From assembly GCA_016933955.1 (NCBI GenBank), contig JAFGTT010000016.1, positions 1-52,002 on the forward strand: a DNA stretch of 52,002 nucleotides, read 5' to 3'. Shown here piece after piece: positions 15,590 to 23,239 of this stretch. Below the pieces are notes generated by a model that did not search any database, had not been told where the DNA came from, and worked only from the letters and a program-made list of their open reading frames with translations. The position numbers and the translations under genes were made by a program. Origin of the DNA: Candidatus Zixiibacteriota bacterium (GTDB taxonomy: Bacteria > Zixibacteria > MSB-5A5 > GN15 > PGXB01). How positions within the stretch are numbered: the stretch's first letter is position 1; each line of letters opens with the position of its first letter.

Positions 15590-15626
15590 TACGTATATAC
15601 ATATATATATAATCGGCACTTGTCAA
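15590..15626 (-). promoter_or_regulatory. Promoter of the arsR gene with AT-rich dyad
   Basis: On the minus strand TTGACA (complement of 15621-15626) is followed after 17 bases by TATGTA, with alternating TATATATA and GTATATAC around it. The TATA/GTATA symmetry overlapping the -10 is a plausible ArsR operator. A well-placed AAAGGAG precedes the ATG. Confidence 0.5.
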
Positions 15627-15693
15627 GCCCAAAATAATATTTTGTCGAAATATTTTTTATGAGACAGCGTAACATGAATCATATCATCATGTT

Positions 15694-15716
15694 ATACCAA
15701 TGGCTATGGTTGGTAT
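15694..15716. promoter_or_regulatory. Inverted repeat between the divergent regulators
   Basis: ATACCAA (15694-15700) and TTGGTAT (15710-15716) form 7-bp arms with a 9-base loop, in the 264-base gap between arsR and the sigma-54 activator gene. No terminator-like T-run follows. A regulatory protein site is possible. Confidence 0.3.
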
Positions 15717-15834
15717 GCATGTGACGACAGGTTGGTCCTCAACTCACATCCCGAGTCTTTAGCATCATTTTTGGTTGATTTTATCTCTATAGATGTGTAT
15801 GATTTAACGTCAGGCATAATGATTGGAGATGCCA

Positions 15835-17181
15835 ATGAAAGATCAAAAATCACTCTGCGAAAAGTTGTTGACGATTGTCGATAGTATCGCCGATGGTGTC
15901 ATTACTATCGATTTAGATTGGCACATCACATTCATAAATAAGGCCGCCCAAAGAATCACGGGATTTAAAGTCCAGGATGCGCTGGGAAAACCATGTCGGG
16001 AGATTTTTCAAACCAACGCCTGCGACGCCAACTGCCCCCTCAAAAAAACTTTTGCTACCGGAAACCCGGTTATCAATCAGCCGGTCTGCATAACCAGCAG
16101 AAATGGGCGGCGCGTTCCCATTAGTATTTCGACAGCCCTTTTGAAAGATGAAAAAGGCAAAATCATTGGGGGGGTCGAAACATTTCGGGATCTTGATTTG
16201 GCCAGGAAGCTTCATAACGATTTTGAAGGGAAATTCACACATGAAGGGATGATAAGTCGCAACAAGGTAATGCAGGAACTCTTTGAGATTCTCCCTACCA
16301 TTGCCGAGAGCGGCAGTCCGGTTCTGATTGAGGGCGAAAGCGGGACCGGAAAGGAGCTTGTGGCCAGGGCATTACATAACCTGAGCCCGAGAAAAGCAGG
16401 TCCCTTTATAGGATTAAACTGCGGGGCTCTTCCGGATAATCTTCTTGAGTCTGAACTTTTCGGCTATGTCGCGGGTGCTTTTACCGACGCCAAAAAGGAC
16501 AGAAAAGGGCGCTTTGCGCTCGCAGAAAACGGCACCTTATTCCTTGATGAAATAGGCAATATCTCGCAGGCCATGCAGGTCAGGTTACTGCGTGTTCTCC
16601 AGGAAAAGGAGTTTGAACCGCTGGGCGCCGCCAAATCCATCCCTTCTAATGTCAGAATTATCACCGCTTCAAATAACCCCCTGGATCAATTGGTTTCGCA
16701 GGGCGTATTTCGCACCGATCTATTCTATCGAATAAACGTTGTAAAAATCAACCTGCCCCCTTTACGTGATAGAAGAGAAGATATTCCGTTATTAATAGAT
16801 CACTTCATTGAGCAATTCAATCGCCTCCGCAACAAAGACATCCCGGGAGTTTCCCCGCCTGTGCTTGAGATACTCATGAACTACAATTACCCGGGGAATA
16901 TCCGCGAGCTGGAAAATATAATTGAACATGCCTTCGTCCTTTGCGCCAAGGGCATAATCAAACCTGAACATTTGCCGATGCATTTGCAGGATAAAAGATC
17001 GATACCGGTCATTGAAATAGCCGCCTCCATGAACGAAATGGAATCCTTATTTCTGATTGCCGCCTTAAAGCGAAATAACTGGTCACGTAAAGATACCGCC
17101 AAACAAATTGGCATAAATCCTTCTACCCTATATAGAAAAATCAAGCGACTTAGACTTAAAATCCCTGACGAAAAAGGCTGA
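15835..17181 (+). CDS. PAS-domain sigma-54-dependent activator
   Basis: A 448-residue enhancer-binding protein with three domains. A PAS sensor (about 15-125) has three cysteines in TNACDANCPL and an upstream PCREIF, which could bind metal or sense redox. The AAA+ domain has Walker A GESGTGKE (167-174), a GAFTDA loop (214-219), LFLDEIGNISQAMQVRLLRV and RTDLFYRINV. The C-terminal Fis-type helix-turn-helix is RKDTAKQIGINPSTLYRKIK. The sigma-54 contact loop is normally GAFTGA; here Gly-5 is Asp, a substitution that could affect activator function. I chose the ATG at 15835 because GGAG lies 6 bases upstream; TTG 15823 and ATG 15829 are in frame. Its target is probably the promoter at 17355. Confidence 0.87.
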   Translation: MKDQKSLCEKLLTIVDSIADGVITIDLDWHITFINKAAQRITGFKVQDALGKPCREIFQTNACDANCPLKKTFATGNPVINQPVCITSRNGRRVPISISTALLKDEKGKIIGGVETFRDLDLARKLHNDFEGKFTHEGMISRNKVMQELFEILPTIAESGSPVLIEGESGTGKELVARALHNLSPRKAGPFIGLNCGALPDNLLESELFGYVAGAFTDAKKDRKGRFALAENGTLFLDEIGNISQAMQVRLLRVLQEKEFEPLGAAKSIPSNVRIITASNNPLDQLVSQGVFRTDLFYRINVVKINLPPLRDRREDIPLLIDHFIEQFNRLRNKDIPGVSPPVLEILMNYNYPGNIRELENIIEHAFVLCAKGIIKPEHLPMHLQDKRSIPVIEIAASMNEMESLFLIAALKRNNWSRKDTAKQIGINPSTLYRKIKRLRLKIPDEKG

Positions 17182-17208
17182 ATATCGCTTAAATATCAGC
17201 TTGCATAT

Positions 17209-17238
17209 TTGCACGAATAAAAAACCTGCCTCGTGCAA
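17209..17238. promoter_or_regulatory. TTGCACG/CGTGCAA inverted repeat (candidate enhancer site)
   Basis: Perfect 7-bp arms TTGCACG (17209-17215) and CGTGCAA (17232-17238) are separated by 16 bases. It sits about 120-145 bases upstream of the candidate -24 box, the usual distance for an activator binding site. The long loop with little T-run argues against a terminator. Confidence 0.35.
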
Positions 17239-17354
17239 TAATGCCCGATTTGTCTTGCTCCATCTATATATTTGCCCCTTTTAGAAATAACACAATTGTA
17301 ATAAGACATTGGGGGCATATTAGTTATATCAAATTGCCGATTTGGATGGGAATT

Positions 17355-17370
17355 TTGGCATCCTTTATGA
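17355..17370 (+). promoter_or_regulatory. Candidate sigma-54 (-24/-12) promoter
   Basis: TTGGCATCCTTTATGA has the -24 element TTGGCA and the required GG-N10-G[C] spacing, with GA in place of GC at -12. It lies 43 bases before the DUF2173 start and downstream of the sigma-54 activator gene. Confidence 0.4.
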
Positions 17371-17412
17371 TTGTATCTAATATGGAAGGAGAAAAACGAA
17401 AGGAGGTCCAGA

Positions 17413-17766
17413 ATGATTGGGCTTGATAGACTGATGAGACTAAATGGAGTTGTCGCTGCCGGGCAGTTTTCTGAGGACGGCAAGGTCATCCGAATTGTGG
17501 GTGAAATACCGGAGGATTTGATGGAAAGCGCTGAATTCTGTGTCCGTCAAAATCAGACCTGCCGCGATTTTCTTAATTCGCTTAATCAGAAAATGCCGCG
17601 CGATTATGGATCATTGGTTGGATGGACGGTCTGGGGAAGTAAATACTCAGTAGTTGTGGTGGGCAATACGCGCGTTTTTGTCAAAACAAATCGCGGAGAT
17701 TACAACCAGCTTATGGTTGATTTGGCTGGATCGGAAGCCACCGGTCCGAGACAACTAAACTACTGA
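17413..17766 (+). CDS. DUF2173-family protein
   Basis: A 117-residue protein matching the DUF2173 pattern: the opening LDRLMRLNGVVAAGQFSEDG, a central run of helices, then VGWTVWGSKYSVVVVGNTRVF. I recall members near tusA and sulfur-oxidation genes in chemolithotrophs, and here the gene is beside the TusA/Hdr cluster; the biochemical function is unknown. The start is at 17413, preceded by the strong AAAGGAGG at 17399-17406; an upstream in-frame ATG at 17371 would bury this ribosome site. A candidate sigma-54 promoter lies just upstream. Confidence 0.75.
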   Translation: MIGLDRLMRLNGVVAAGQFSEDGKVIRIVGEIPEDLMESAEFCVRQNQTCRDFLNSLNQKMPRDYGSLVGWTVWGSKYSVVVVGNTRVFVKTNRGDYNQLMVDLAGSEATGPRQLNY

Positions 17767-17837
17767 TAATTAAGGCTGAATGACAATATTTCTTGAAGCA
17801 TTCAAAAATGTATTAAAATAATAAGGAGGTGATTGGA

Positions 17838-18029
17838 ATGATTGAAAAGAATAATGAAAAGCCCGTAATGGGTCAGGGTGTGTATCATCCCGGAGCAAGA
17901 CCCATGGAAGTCTTCCGCGACAAAGACGGCTGCCTATGGCTTTGCGACAAAGGTGTCGATCCTAATAAGGATTTCGAACAGCAGGGTTGCTGGCGATGCA
18001 AGGATCTGGCTTTTACACGGAATGACTGA
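17838..18029 (+). CDS. Small Cys-rich protein, unknown
   Basis: A 63-residue protein with two cysteine pairs: CLWLC (C-x3-C) near residue 32 and CWRC (C-x2-C) near 52, the arrangement of a small zinc ribbon or Fe-S knuckle. AAGGAGGT at 17823-17830 is spaced 7 bases from the ATG at 17838, so that is the start. A GTG at 17829 in frame overlaps the ribosome site. It lies 71 bases after the DUF2173 gene and is probably co-transcribed. I do not recognise the family. Confidence 0.7.
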   Translation: MIEKNNEKPVMGQGVYHPGARPMEVFRDKDGCLWLCDKGVDPNKDFEQQGCWRCKDLAFTRND

Positions 18030-18097
18030 TGAATAGTGCAACGCGAAAGGTAAAACGTGAAATTACTTTTGATGTTACTAAAGGAATTGCCTTTTGA

Positions 18098-18331
18098 ATA
18101 GCTGCCCCGCATGGCCCAAAGCGGGGCGGCTATGGAAAGAACCGACCTCATGCATTTTTCAACAAGTTTTTTAATCGTCCTCCAAAATCAGCCGTTAATC
18201 TTGGTCGCAATGATCTCTGCTGGTGTGGCAGCCGTAAAAAATGCAAAAAGCGTCACTATGCGGCGGATAGGAGTTGGTTCAGGGCCAGAATAGACAATGC
18301 CGCCTGCCAAACCTCCGCCGGAAAGAGTTAA
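18098..18331 (+). pseudogene. SEC-C motif small ORF lacking a start codon
   Basis: One frame, open from 18098 to TAA at 18329-18331, encodes a SEC-C zinc motif, LGRNDLCWCGSRKKCKKRHY, with a basic lead-in (GKNRPHAFFNKFFNRPPK) and a short tail. This is the usual layout of small SEC-C proteins. The frame has no ATG, GTG or TTG before the motif; an upstream TTG (18094) and ATG (18111) are in other frames. So the gene is either N-terminally truncated, frameshifted, or started at an unusual codon. The canonical CxCG...C[HC] pattern has its last Cys replaced (KKRHY). Confidence 0.5.
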
Positions 18332-18393
18332 AGCGGGTGAGTTTCACCTTGGATCATACCGTATAATATGGAGCCGGAGGTATATGCCTGATT

Positions 18394-19023
18394 ATGGCAA
18401 GAATTGAGCCGTTTAGTCGGTTTTGGTCGGAATACGAAGATTGGTTCGAGAAAAATCACTTCGCCTATATATCGGAACTTCATGCGGTAAGGAAACAATT
18501 ACCCGAAAACGAAAAAAGAATTGAAATTGGTGTGGGCACAGGCCGCTTTGCCGCTCCACTGGGTATTAAGCTGGGGCTGGAACCATCAGCGCCAATGCGC
18601 AAAATAGCGGAACAAAGGGGGATTCAAGTGGTGGGAGGTGTTGCCGAAGAATTACCTTTTGCCGACAAGCAATTTGATCTGGTTCTGATGGTAACGACTA
18701 TTTGCTTTCTGGATGATGTCACCGACGCTTTTCGCGAGACTCGCCGAATATTAAAACCGACCGGGCATTTCGTGATCGGCTTGATTGACAAAAATTCTCT
18801 GCTTGGCAAATTGTATGAAAAGTATAAAAAAAATAATAAGTTTTACAGGATGGCTACTTTTTACTCCGCTGATGAAGTAGCAACAGCCCTGGAGCAAGCC
18901 GGCTTCAAAGATTTTAATTTTGTCCAAACCATTTTTCATCCCTTAAGCGAAATCAAAGGCATTGAACCGGTCAAAGATGGGTATGGTCAGGGATCATTTG
19001 TCGTCATAAGAGGACAAAAATGA
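18394..19023 (+). CDS. Class I SAM-dependent methyltransferase
   Basis: A 209-residue methyltransferase of the Methyltransf_11 type. Motif I is RIEIGVGTGRFAAPLG (about 42-57), followed by LGLEPSAPM, ELPFADKQFDLVLMVTTIC and RILKPTGHFVIGLID. Its stop overlaps the start of the next gene (ATGA), so it is coupled to the trmO-like gene. The substrate cannot be told. It lacks extra domains and is of normal length for the group. Confidence 0.8.
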   Translation: MARIEPFSRFWSEYEDWFEKNHFAYISELHAVRKQLPENEKRIEIGVGTGRFAAPLGIKLGLEPSAPMRKIAEQRGIQVVGGVAEELPFADKQFDLVLMVTTICFLDDVTDAFRETRRILKPTGHFVIGLIDKNSLLGKLYEKYKKNNKFYRMATFYSADEVATALEQAGFKDFNFVQTIFHPLSEIKGIEPVKDGYGQGSFVVIRGQK

Positions 19024-19471
19024 AAAATATACAATACCGGCCTATTGGAATAATTCATTCGCCGTTTAAGAATGAAGAAAAAACACCTCCTCAGCCCGGA
19101 TTATCAGGAAAGATCGGGGGAATAATAGTTTTACAGCCTGATTATAAAGATGGGCTATCCAATTTACAGAAATTCCCCCATATCATTCTTGTTTACCACT
19201 TACATCTCTCCAATGATTTTACGTTGAAGGTAAAACCTTCCCGCCGTGATTCTTTACATAGTGTGTTTACCAAAAGATGCCGGATCGTCCCCATCCAATC
19301 GGGCTGTCCGTGGTTCATCTTGACAGCCCTGAAAATAACTTCCTATATATTTCAAACATTGACATTGTGGACGAGACACCCTTATTGGATATCAAACCTT
19401 TCGTACCGACCCTGGCGCAGCAATACGGGGCAAATCTGGGTTGGTTGCCGGAAATGCATACTGACAAGTAA
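19020..19471 (+). pseudogene. trmO: Frameshifted TrmO (tRNA m6t6A37 methyltransferase)
   Basis: The frame from 19020 encodes the TsaA/TrmO N-terminal half: YRPIGIIHSPFKNEE and GIIVLQPDYKDGLSNLQKFPH. At about 19277 it leaves the family sequence, while the next frame supplies the continuation: PDRPHPIGLSVVHLDS and then DETPLLDIKPFVP, to TAA at 19469-19471. A one-base indel near TGCCGG joins the two. Known TrmO proteins use SAM to methylate t6A37 of tRNAs. The lesion may be natural decay or a sequence error. It is coupled to the methyltransferase upstream by an ATGA overlap. Confidence 0.75.
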
Positions 19472-19502
19472 ACTGAATTAATATTGGTAAGAAGAGCAAG
19501 GC

Positions 19503-20528
19503 ATGTTGATTGACATTCTGGGAAAAACCCTTATGATAACCGGTTTTGTCGGATTGATGATGCTGGTTATTGAGTATATTAATGTTGTCACCAGGGGATC
19601 CTGGCAAAAGGGTTTGAGCGGCCACAGGTGGATGCAATATCTTATCGCGGTGGTGCTGGGAGCCACGCCGGGTTGTCTGGGAGCCTTTGCCATGGTAGCC
19701 ATGTTTTCCCACCGGGTGGTAACTTTGGGGGCTTTGGCGGCGACTATGATAGCTACCAGCGGTGATGAAGCCTTCGTCATGCTGGTTTTGTTTCCTGAAA
19801 AAGCTCTTCTGCTTAATGCCATACTTATTGTTATCGCCCTGGTGGTCGGGTACCTGACCGATTTTATTGTATCCAAGCGATTTGATAACGGTCTGGAGAA
19901 ATGCTGTCAACTGGAAATCCATGAGCCGGAATATTGCAATTGTTTCCCCCGAAGTGAAATCCTTAACCAATGGCGCCGCTTATCCATCGCCAGAGGCGTT
20001 TTGAGTTTGGCTCTGGTTTTGTTTGTGCTGGGTCTGGCCATCGGCTCAATTGGACCGCAGGCGTGGGACTGGAAACGTATAACCTTATTGATAACCGGCC
20101 TGACCGGTCTTTTTATAACAGTCACCGTTCCCGAGCATTTCCTCCAGGAGCACCTCTGGAATCATGTTGTCCGGAAGCATATTCCGGGCGTTTTCATGTG
20201 GACCATGGGGGCCCTTCTGGCTTCCCATATCATTATCGAGCAACTGCATATGGATAAGTCCATTCAGGCCAATGCGTTTATCGTGTTATTGTTTGCCTGC
20301 TTCCTCGGAATTATACCTGAATCCGGTCCACATCTGTTATTTGTTACCTTATATGCCCAGGGCGTAGTCCCTTTTGCCGTGCTTCTGGCCAGTTCCATCG
20401 TTCAGGACGGTCATGGTATGCTGCCACTGCTGGCCCATTCACGCCGCGGATTTCTGCTGGTCAAAGCGATTAATCTTATTGCGGGTCTGGTTGTGGGTAC
20501 AATTTTTTATTTCGGCAATTGGCTGTAA
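19503..20528 (+). CDS. 10-TM heavy-metal exporter-like / putative manganese transporter
   Basis: A 341-residue integral membrane protein with about ten hydrophobic segments, from MITGFVGLMMLVIEY at the N-terminus to AINLIAGLVVGTIFYFG at the C-terminus. Two related halves can be seen: LGATPGCLGAFAMVAMFSHR with TSGDEAFVM in the first, and LGIIPESGPHLLF with SSIVQDGHGMLPLLA in the second. These are signatures of the ArsP_2 / putative manganese transporter family. A loop between the halves contains CCQLEIHEPEYCNCF, a possible metal-binding patch. Inner-membrane location is clear; the transported ion is inferred from the family. Confidence 0.75.
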   Translation: MLIDILGKTLMITGFVGLMMLVIEYINVVTRGSWQKGLSGHRWMQYLIAVVLGATPGCLGAFAMVAMFSHRVVTLGALAATMIATSGDEAFVMLVLFPEKALLLNAILIVIALVVGYLTDFIVSKRFDNGLEKCCQLEIHEPEYCNCFPRSEILNQWRRLSIARGVLSLALVLFVLGLAIGSIGPQAWDWKRITLLITGLTGLFITVTVPEHFLQEHLWNHVVRKHIPGVFMWTMGALLASHIIIEQLHMDKSIQANAFIVLLFACFLGIIPESGPHLLFVTLYAQGVVPFAVLLASSIVQDGHGMLPLLAHSRRGFLLVKAINLIAGLVVGTIFYFGNWL

Positions 20529-20577
20529 TGGCGTATGATGGTATAAAAGCTCATATGCGAAAAGAAAGGTAAATGTA

Positions 20578-21516
20578 ATGTATGTATATGGTCCGGTTCC
20601 GTCGCGACGGCTCGGGCGGTCTCTTGGAGTCAGCCCGATTCCACCCAAAACCTGTTCCTACACCTGCGTCTATTGCCAGCTGGGTAGGACGACCCGTTTA
20701 CAGGTGACCAGAGAAAGTTTTTTCCCAAAGGAAGATATCCTGGCGGAGATAGTAACTAAAAGCCCTAAAGCAAAGCCCGATTTCATAACCTTTGTCGGTG
20801 ACGGTGAACCCACTTTGTGCAAAGACCTGGGCTGGCTAATCCGGAAGACCAAGGATAAGCTACATACTCCCACCGCCGTAATTACAAATGGTTCATTGCT
20901 TTTCCGCAAGGATGTCAGAGAGGATTTAAATGAAGCCGATGTTGTGATTCCCACATTGGACGCCGGTTGCGAAAAAACTTTCAAAGCCGTCAACCGACCT
21001 CATCGGGATATAGATTTCGCGACTATGCTTCAAGGTATGGTTGAATTCCGTCACTCGTATTCCGGGCAATTCTGGGTCGAGGTCATGCTGGTCAAGGGGA
21101 TCAATGACACCGAAAATGAATTACACAGCATCAAGAACGCCATCGATAGGGTAAACCCGGACAGGGTATATATACTCACTCCGATTCGTCCGCCGGCAGA
21201 ACCATGGGTACAGCCGTCTGATCCTGAGGATATTCTAAAAGCGCAGGAAATAATCGGACAAGCCGTAGCGGTGGCGGGGTTGGAATCGGGACAATTCGGA
21301 CTGAGTGAATTCTCAGATGCCAGGCAGGCAGTTTTGGAGATCGGTTCGCGTCATCCTTTGCGCCGGCAACAGGCGGAGGAAATTGAAAAACACTTTGTCA
21401 AATCGGGTATATTGAAGAAAATGCTCGAAGAAGGGGAATTGATAACTGTCGCCTACAAAGGCGAGGAATACTTGCTTCCGGGATATTTTAGAATGGGAAA
21501 GATGATCAAAAAATAA
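20578..21516 (+). CDS. Radical SAM protein (COG0731-like)
   Basis: A 312-residue radical SAM enzyme. The cluster motif CSYTCVYCQ (about 27-35) is preceded by YGPVPSRRLGRSLGVSPIP, a signature of the COG0731 Fe-S oxidoreductase group related in fold to TYW1. Other blocks are FVGDGEPTLCKDLGWLI and VMLVKGINDTENEL. The C-terminal 70 residues form a winged-helix-like tail. The substrate is unknown. AAAGG lies 8 bases upstream of the ATG. The cupin gene follows after 12 bases and is probably in the same transcript. Confidence 0.82.
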   Translation: MYVYGPVPSRRLGRSLGVSPIPPKTCSYTCVYCQLGRTTRLQVTRESFFPKEDILAEIVTKSPKAKPDFITFVGDGEPTLCKDLGWLIRKTKDKLHTPTAVITNGSLLFRKDVREDLNEADVVIPTLDAGCEKTFKAVNRPHRDIDFATMLQGMVEFRHSYSGQFWVEVMLVKGINDTENELHSIKNAIDRVNPDRVYILTPIRPPAEPWVQPSDPEDILKAQEIIGQAVAVAGLESGQFGLSEFSDARQAVLEIGSRHPLRRQQAEEIEKHFVKSGILKKMLEEGELITVAYKGEEYLLPGYFRMGKMIKK

Positions 21517-21528
21517 GGAGGTATAAAA

Positions 21529-21855
21529 ATGAATCCGATTTGCATAAAAACCAATGACTTGCGTTGGCGGCCAGCCGAAGGTTACGGGATGGGCGCCGAA
21601 GAAAAAGTGCTTAATGAGGGTGACAGCGTGGCACCCCGGGCAATTCTCCTGAAAATACCGCCGGGATGGAGTATGGAGGCCCATTCTCATCTAAACACAG
21701 AATTGCACTATATACTTGAAGGTGACTACGAGAGTCAGGGCAGGATATATCCGGCCGGGACTTTCTGCATAATTCCAAAAGAAGTCAGGCATGGATCCTA
21801 TTCCACAAAAATTGGAGCAACGATTTTGATTACTTGGTGCAATCTGAAATATTAA
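21529..21855 (+). CDS. Small cupin-domain protein
   Basis: A 108-residue single cupin. The metal-binding motifs are HSHLNTELHYILEGDYESQG (H-x-H...E pattern, about 53-72) and GTFCIIPKEVRHGSYS with the last His. A perfect AAGGAGG precedes the start. The ChrR/anti-sigma-like cupins and small dioxygenases share this shape; no substrate can be assigned. It is co-directional with, and 12 bases from, the radical SAM gene. Confidence 0.78.
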   Translation: MNPICIKTNDLRWRPAEGYGMGAEEKVLNEGDSVAPRAILLKIPPGWSMEAHSHLNTELHYILEGDYESQGRIYPAGTFCIIPKEVRHGSYSTKIGATILITWCNLKY

Positions 21856-22225
21856 TATATTGCTGTCAATTAACCGGTAATATTGGGAAAATAACACCTG
21901 CCGTAAGGCAATAGTCTGTCTGAAAACATTTTTGCACTGACACTTTTAAACCACACTCAGCGGAATGTAAATGATCATTCTGCCGCTATTCTGCCGCAAT
22001 TTATAATACAGCCGCATGGGGCAAATTGGGAATATAGGAACAGGATAAGATCAATTGAAATCAGTAAATCGTTTGGGAAGAATGGGATGTCGAAGGGAAT
22101 TAAGGAATTCGAAAAGACCGTCAAGATTTTATCACGCGACGTTGTAAGTGGTTGATTTTTATTACGTAAGCCCTTTTCCATTGATCTGAAATTCCCGGTA
22201 TGTATAGAAAGCATTTAAAAATAAG
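21856..22225. other. Gene-free stretch with the second 38-bp motif
   Basis: No intact gene is seen. A 24-codon frame starting ATG at 22087 leads straight into the 38-bp motif (22118-22155) and stops with it, so it is probably the tail of a lost gene. Confidence 0.5.
22118..22155 (+). repeat. 38-bp motif, copy 2
   Basis: Matches 4483-4520 with three mismatches, the last 24 bases being identical. It reads T-V-K-I-L-S-R-D-V-V-S-G-stop in frame. It is 17.6 kb from copy 1, next to a degraded S51 gene and an accessory stretch. Confidence 0.6.
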
Positions 22226-22940
22226 CTGTTTCTTGTCGGTGCCGGCTGGCGCCAGGAAGCCTTTGGCCAAACCTATGACCCTTTTATAAAGGCATCAACA
22301 AACGATACCGGCCGCAGAATTATTCAGATTATCGCCCTTGAGGATGAATCCGACCGGGAGGAATCAGGCGAAAAGTATCGGGAACCGTTCGAATACCTGT
22401 CGGTCGCTTTCAATGAATTCTTCACCATCTTCATCTCCGAAAACCGCCCCATAATCATGGAATCGCTGGCATCGGTTAATCCCACCGGGATATTTATATG
22501 CGGCGGATTGATTTCTTTGTACCAGTAAATGCTCTGTTTGGACAGCCGCCTTAAAGATTTTATAATCGACCGGCAGTTACCCTATGGGGGGGGGTTCGAC
22601 CGGATTGGCCATCGCCGCCCGGCAGGCGATGGTCGGCGGCTGGTTATTGAATATAAACGGTATTGGCGTCCCTGTTATTGATGAGGAAGTCTCCGAAAAT
22701 CCGAATAATCTTGAAATCCGCGATGGATTGGGGTTGGCTCCATTCTCGATAGATATACATTGCGGCCAATGGGGCACAATAACCCCTCTTATCCGCGCGG
22801 TGGACAGCGGCATGATAAAGACCGGCTTGGGTATTGACGAAGATACAATGCTGGAGGTGGACAATGGCCGGCTGGTTGTCCATGGTTCCGGTCAGGTATA
22901 TAGAATTCAAAGCGATAAAGAGCGCAGACTACCCATCTAG
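22226..22940 (+). pseudogene. Degraded S51 / cyanophycinase-like peptidase
   Basis: Two frames carry successive parts of one S51-family protein. 22226-22528 gives LFLVGAGWRQEAF and then IFICGGLISLYQ to a TAA. 22584-22940 resumes in another frame with GGGSTGLAIAARQAMVGGW, matching the nucleophile-elbow region (normally GxSAGA). IDIHCGQWGTITPLIRAV (normally DQHFxxRxR) and GLGIDEDTMLEVDNGRLVVH follow. A run of nine G residues (22586-22594) lies at the break. The His/Arg motif is eroded. The ancestral product would be a Ser-dependent exopeptidase or cyanophycinase-like enzyme. Most likely a dead gene, though the tract could be a slippage site. Confidence 0.6.
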
Positions 22941-23239
22941 ATTTTCAGAACAGGCGGCGGCTTCGCTAGGTAGCCTTGGTGTTGAATTGTTTGTGATCTG
23001 AAATAGAAAATAAAACTGAATAGAAGCGGAGTTATGAGGAATCAGGGACCCGTAATCTTATGTCACTTAAAAATCATTAAGACACATTTTTCAATCCTCC
23101 CCTGTCTTTAAAATTAAGATTGACATATCGACAGAACCGATTTATTTTAATTGTACCGGTTATTGTTACGGTGACTACGGAATAAAATTATCATTGAAGA
23201 ATTATTACATTGTACAATAATATTATCCTCAATTCGCCA

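Noticed and set aside
22584-22940. Independent 118-residue gene
   Set aside because: Its sequence is the C-terminal half of an S51-type protein whose first half lies upstream in another frame, so it is part of a pseudogene.
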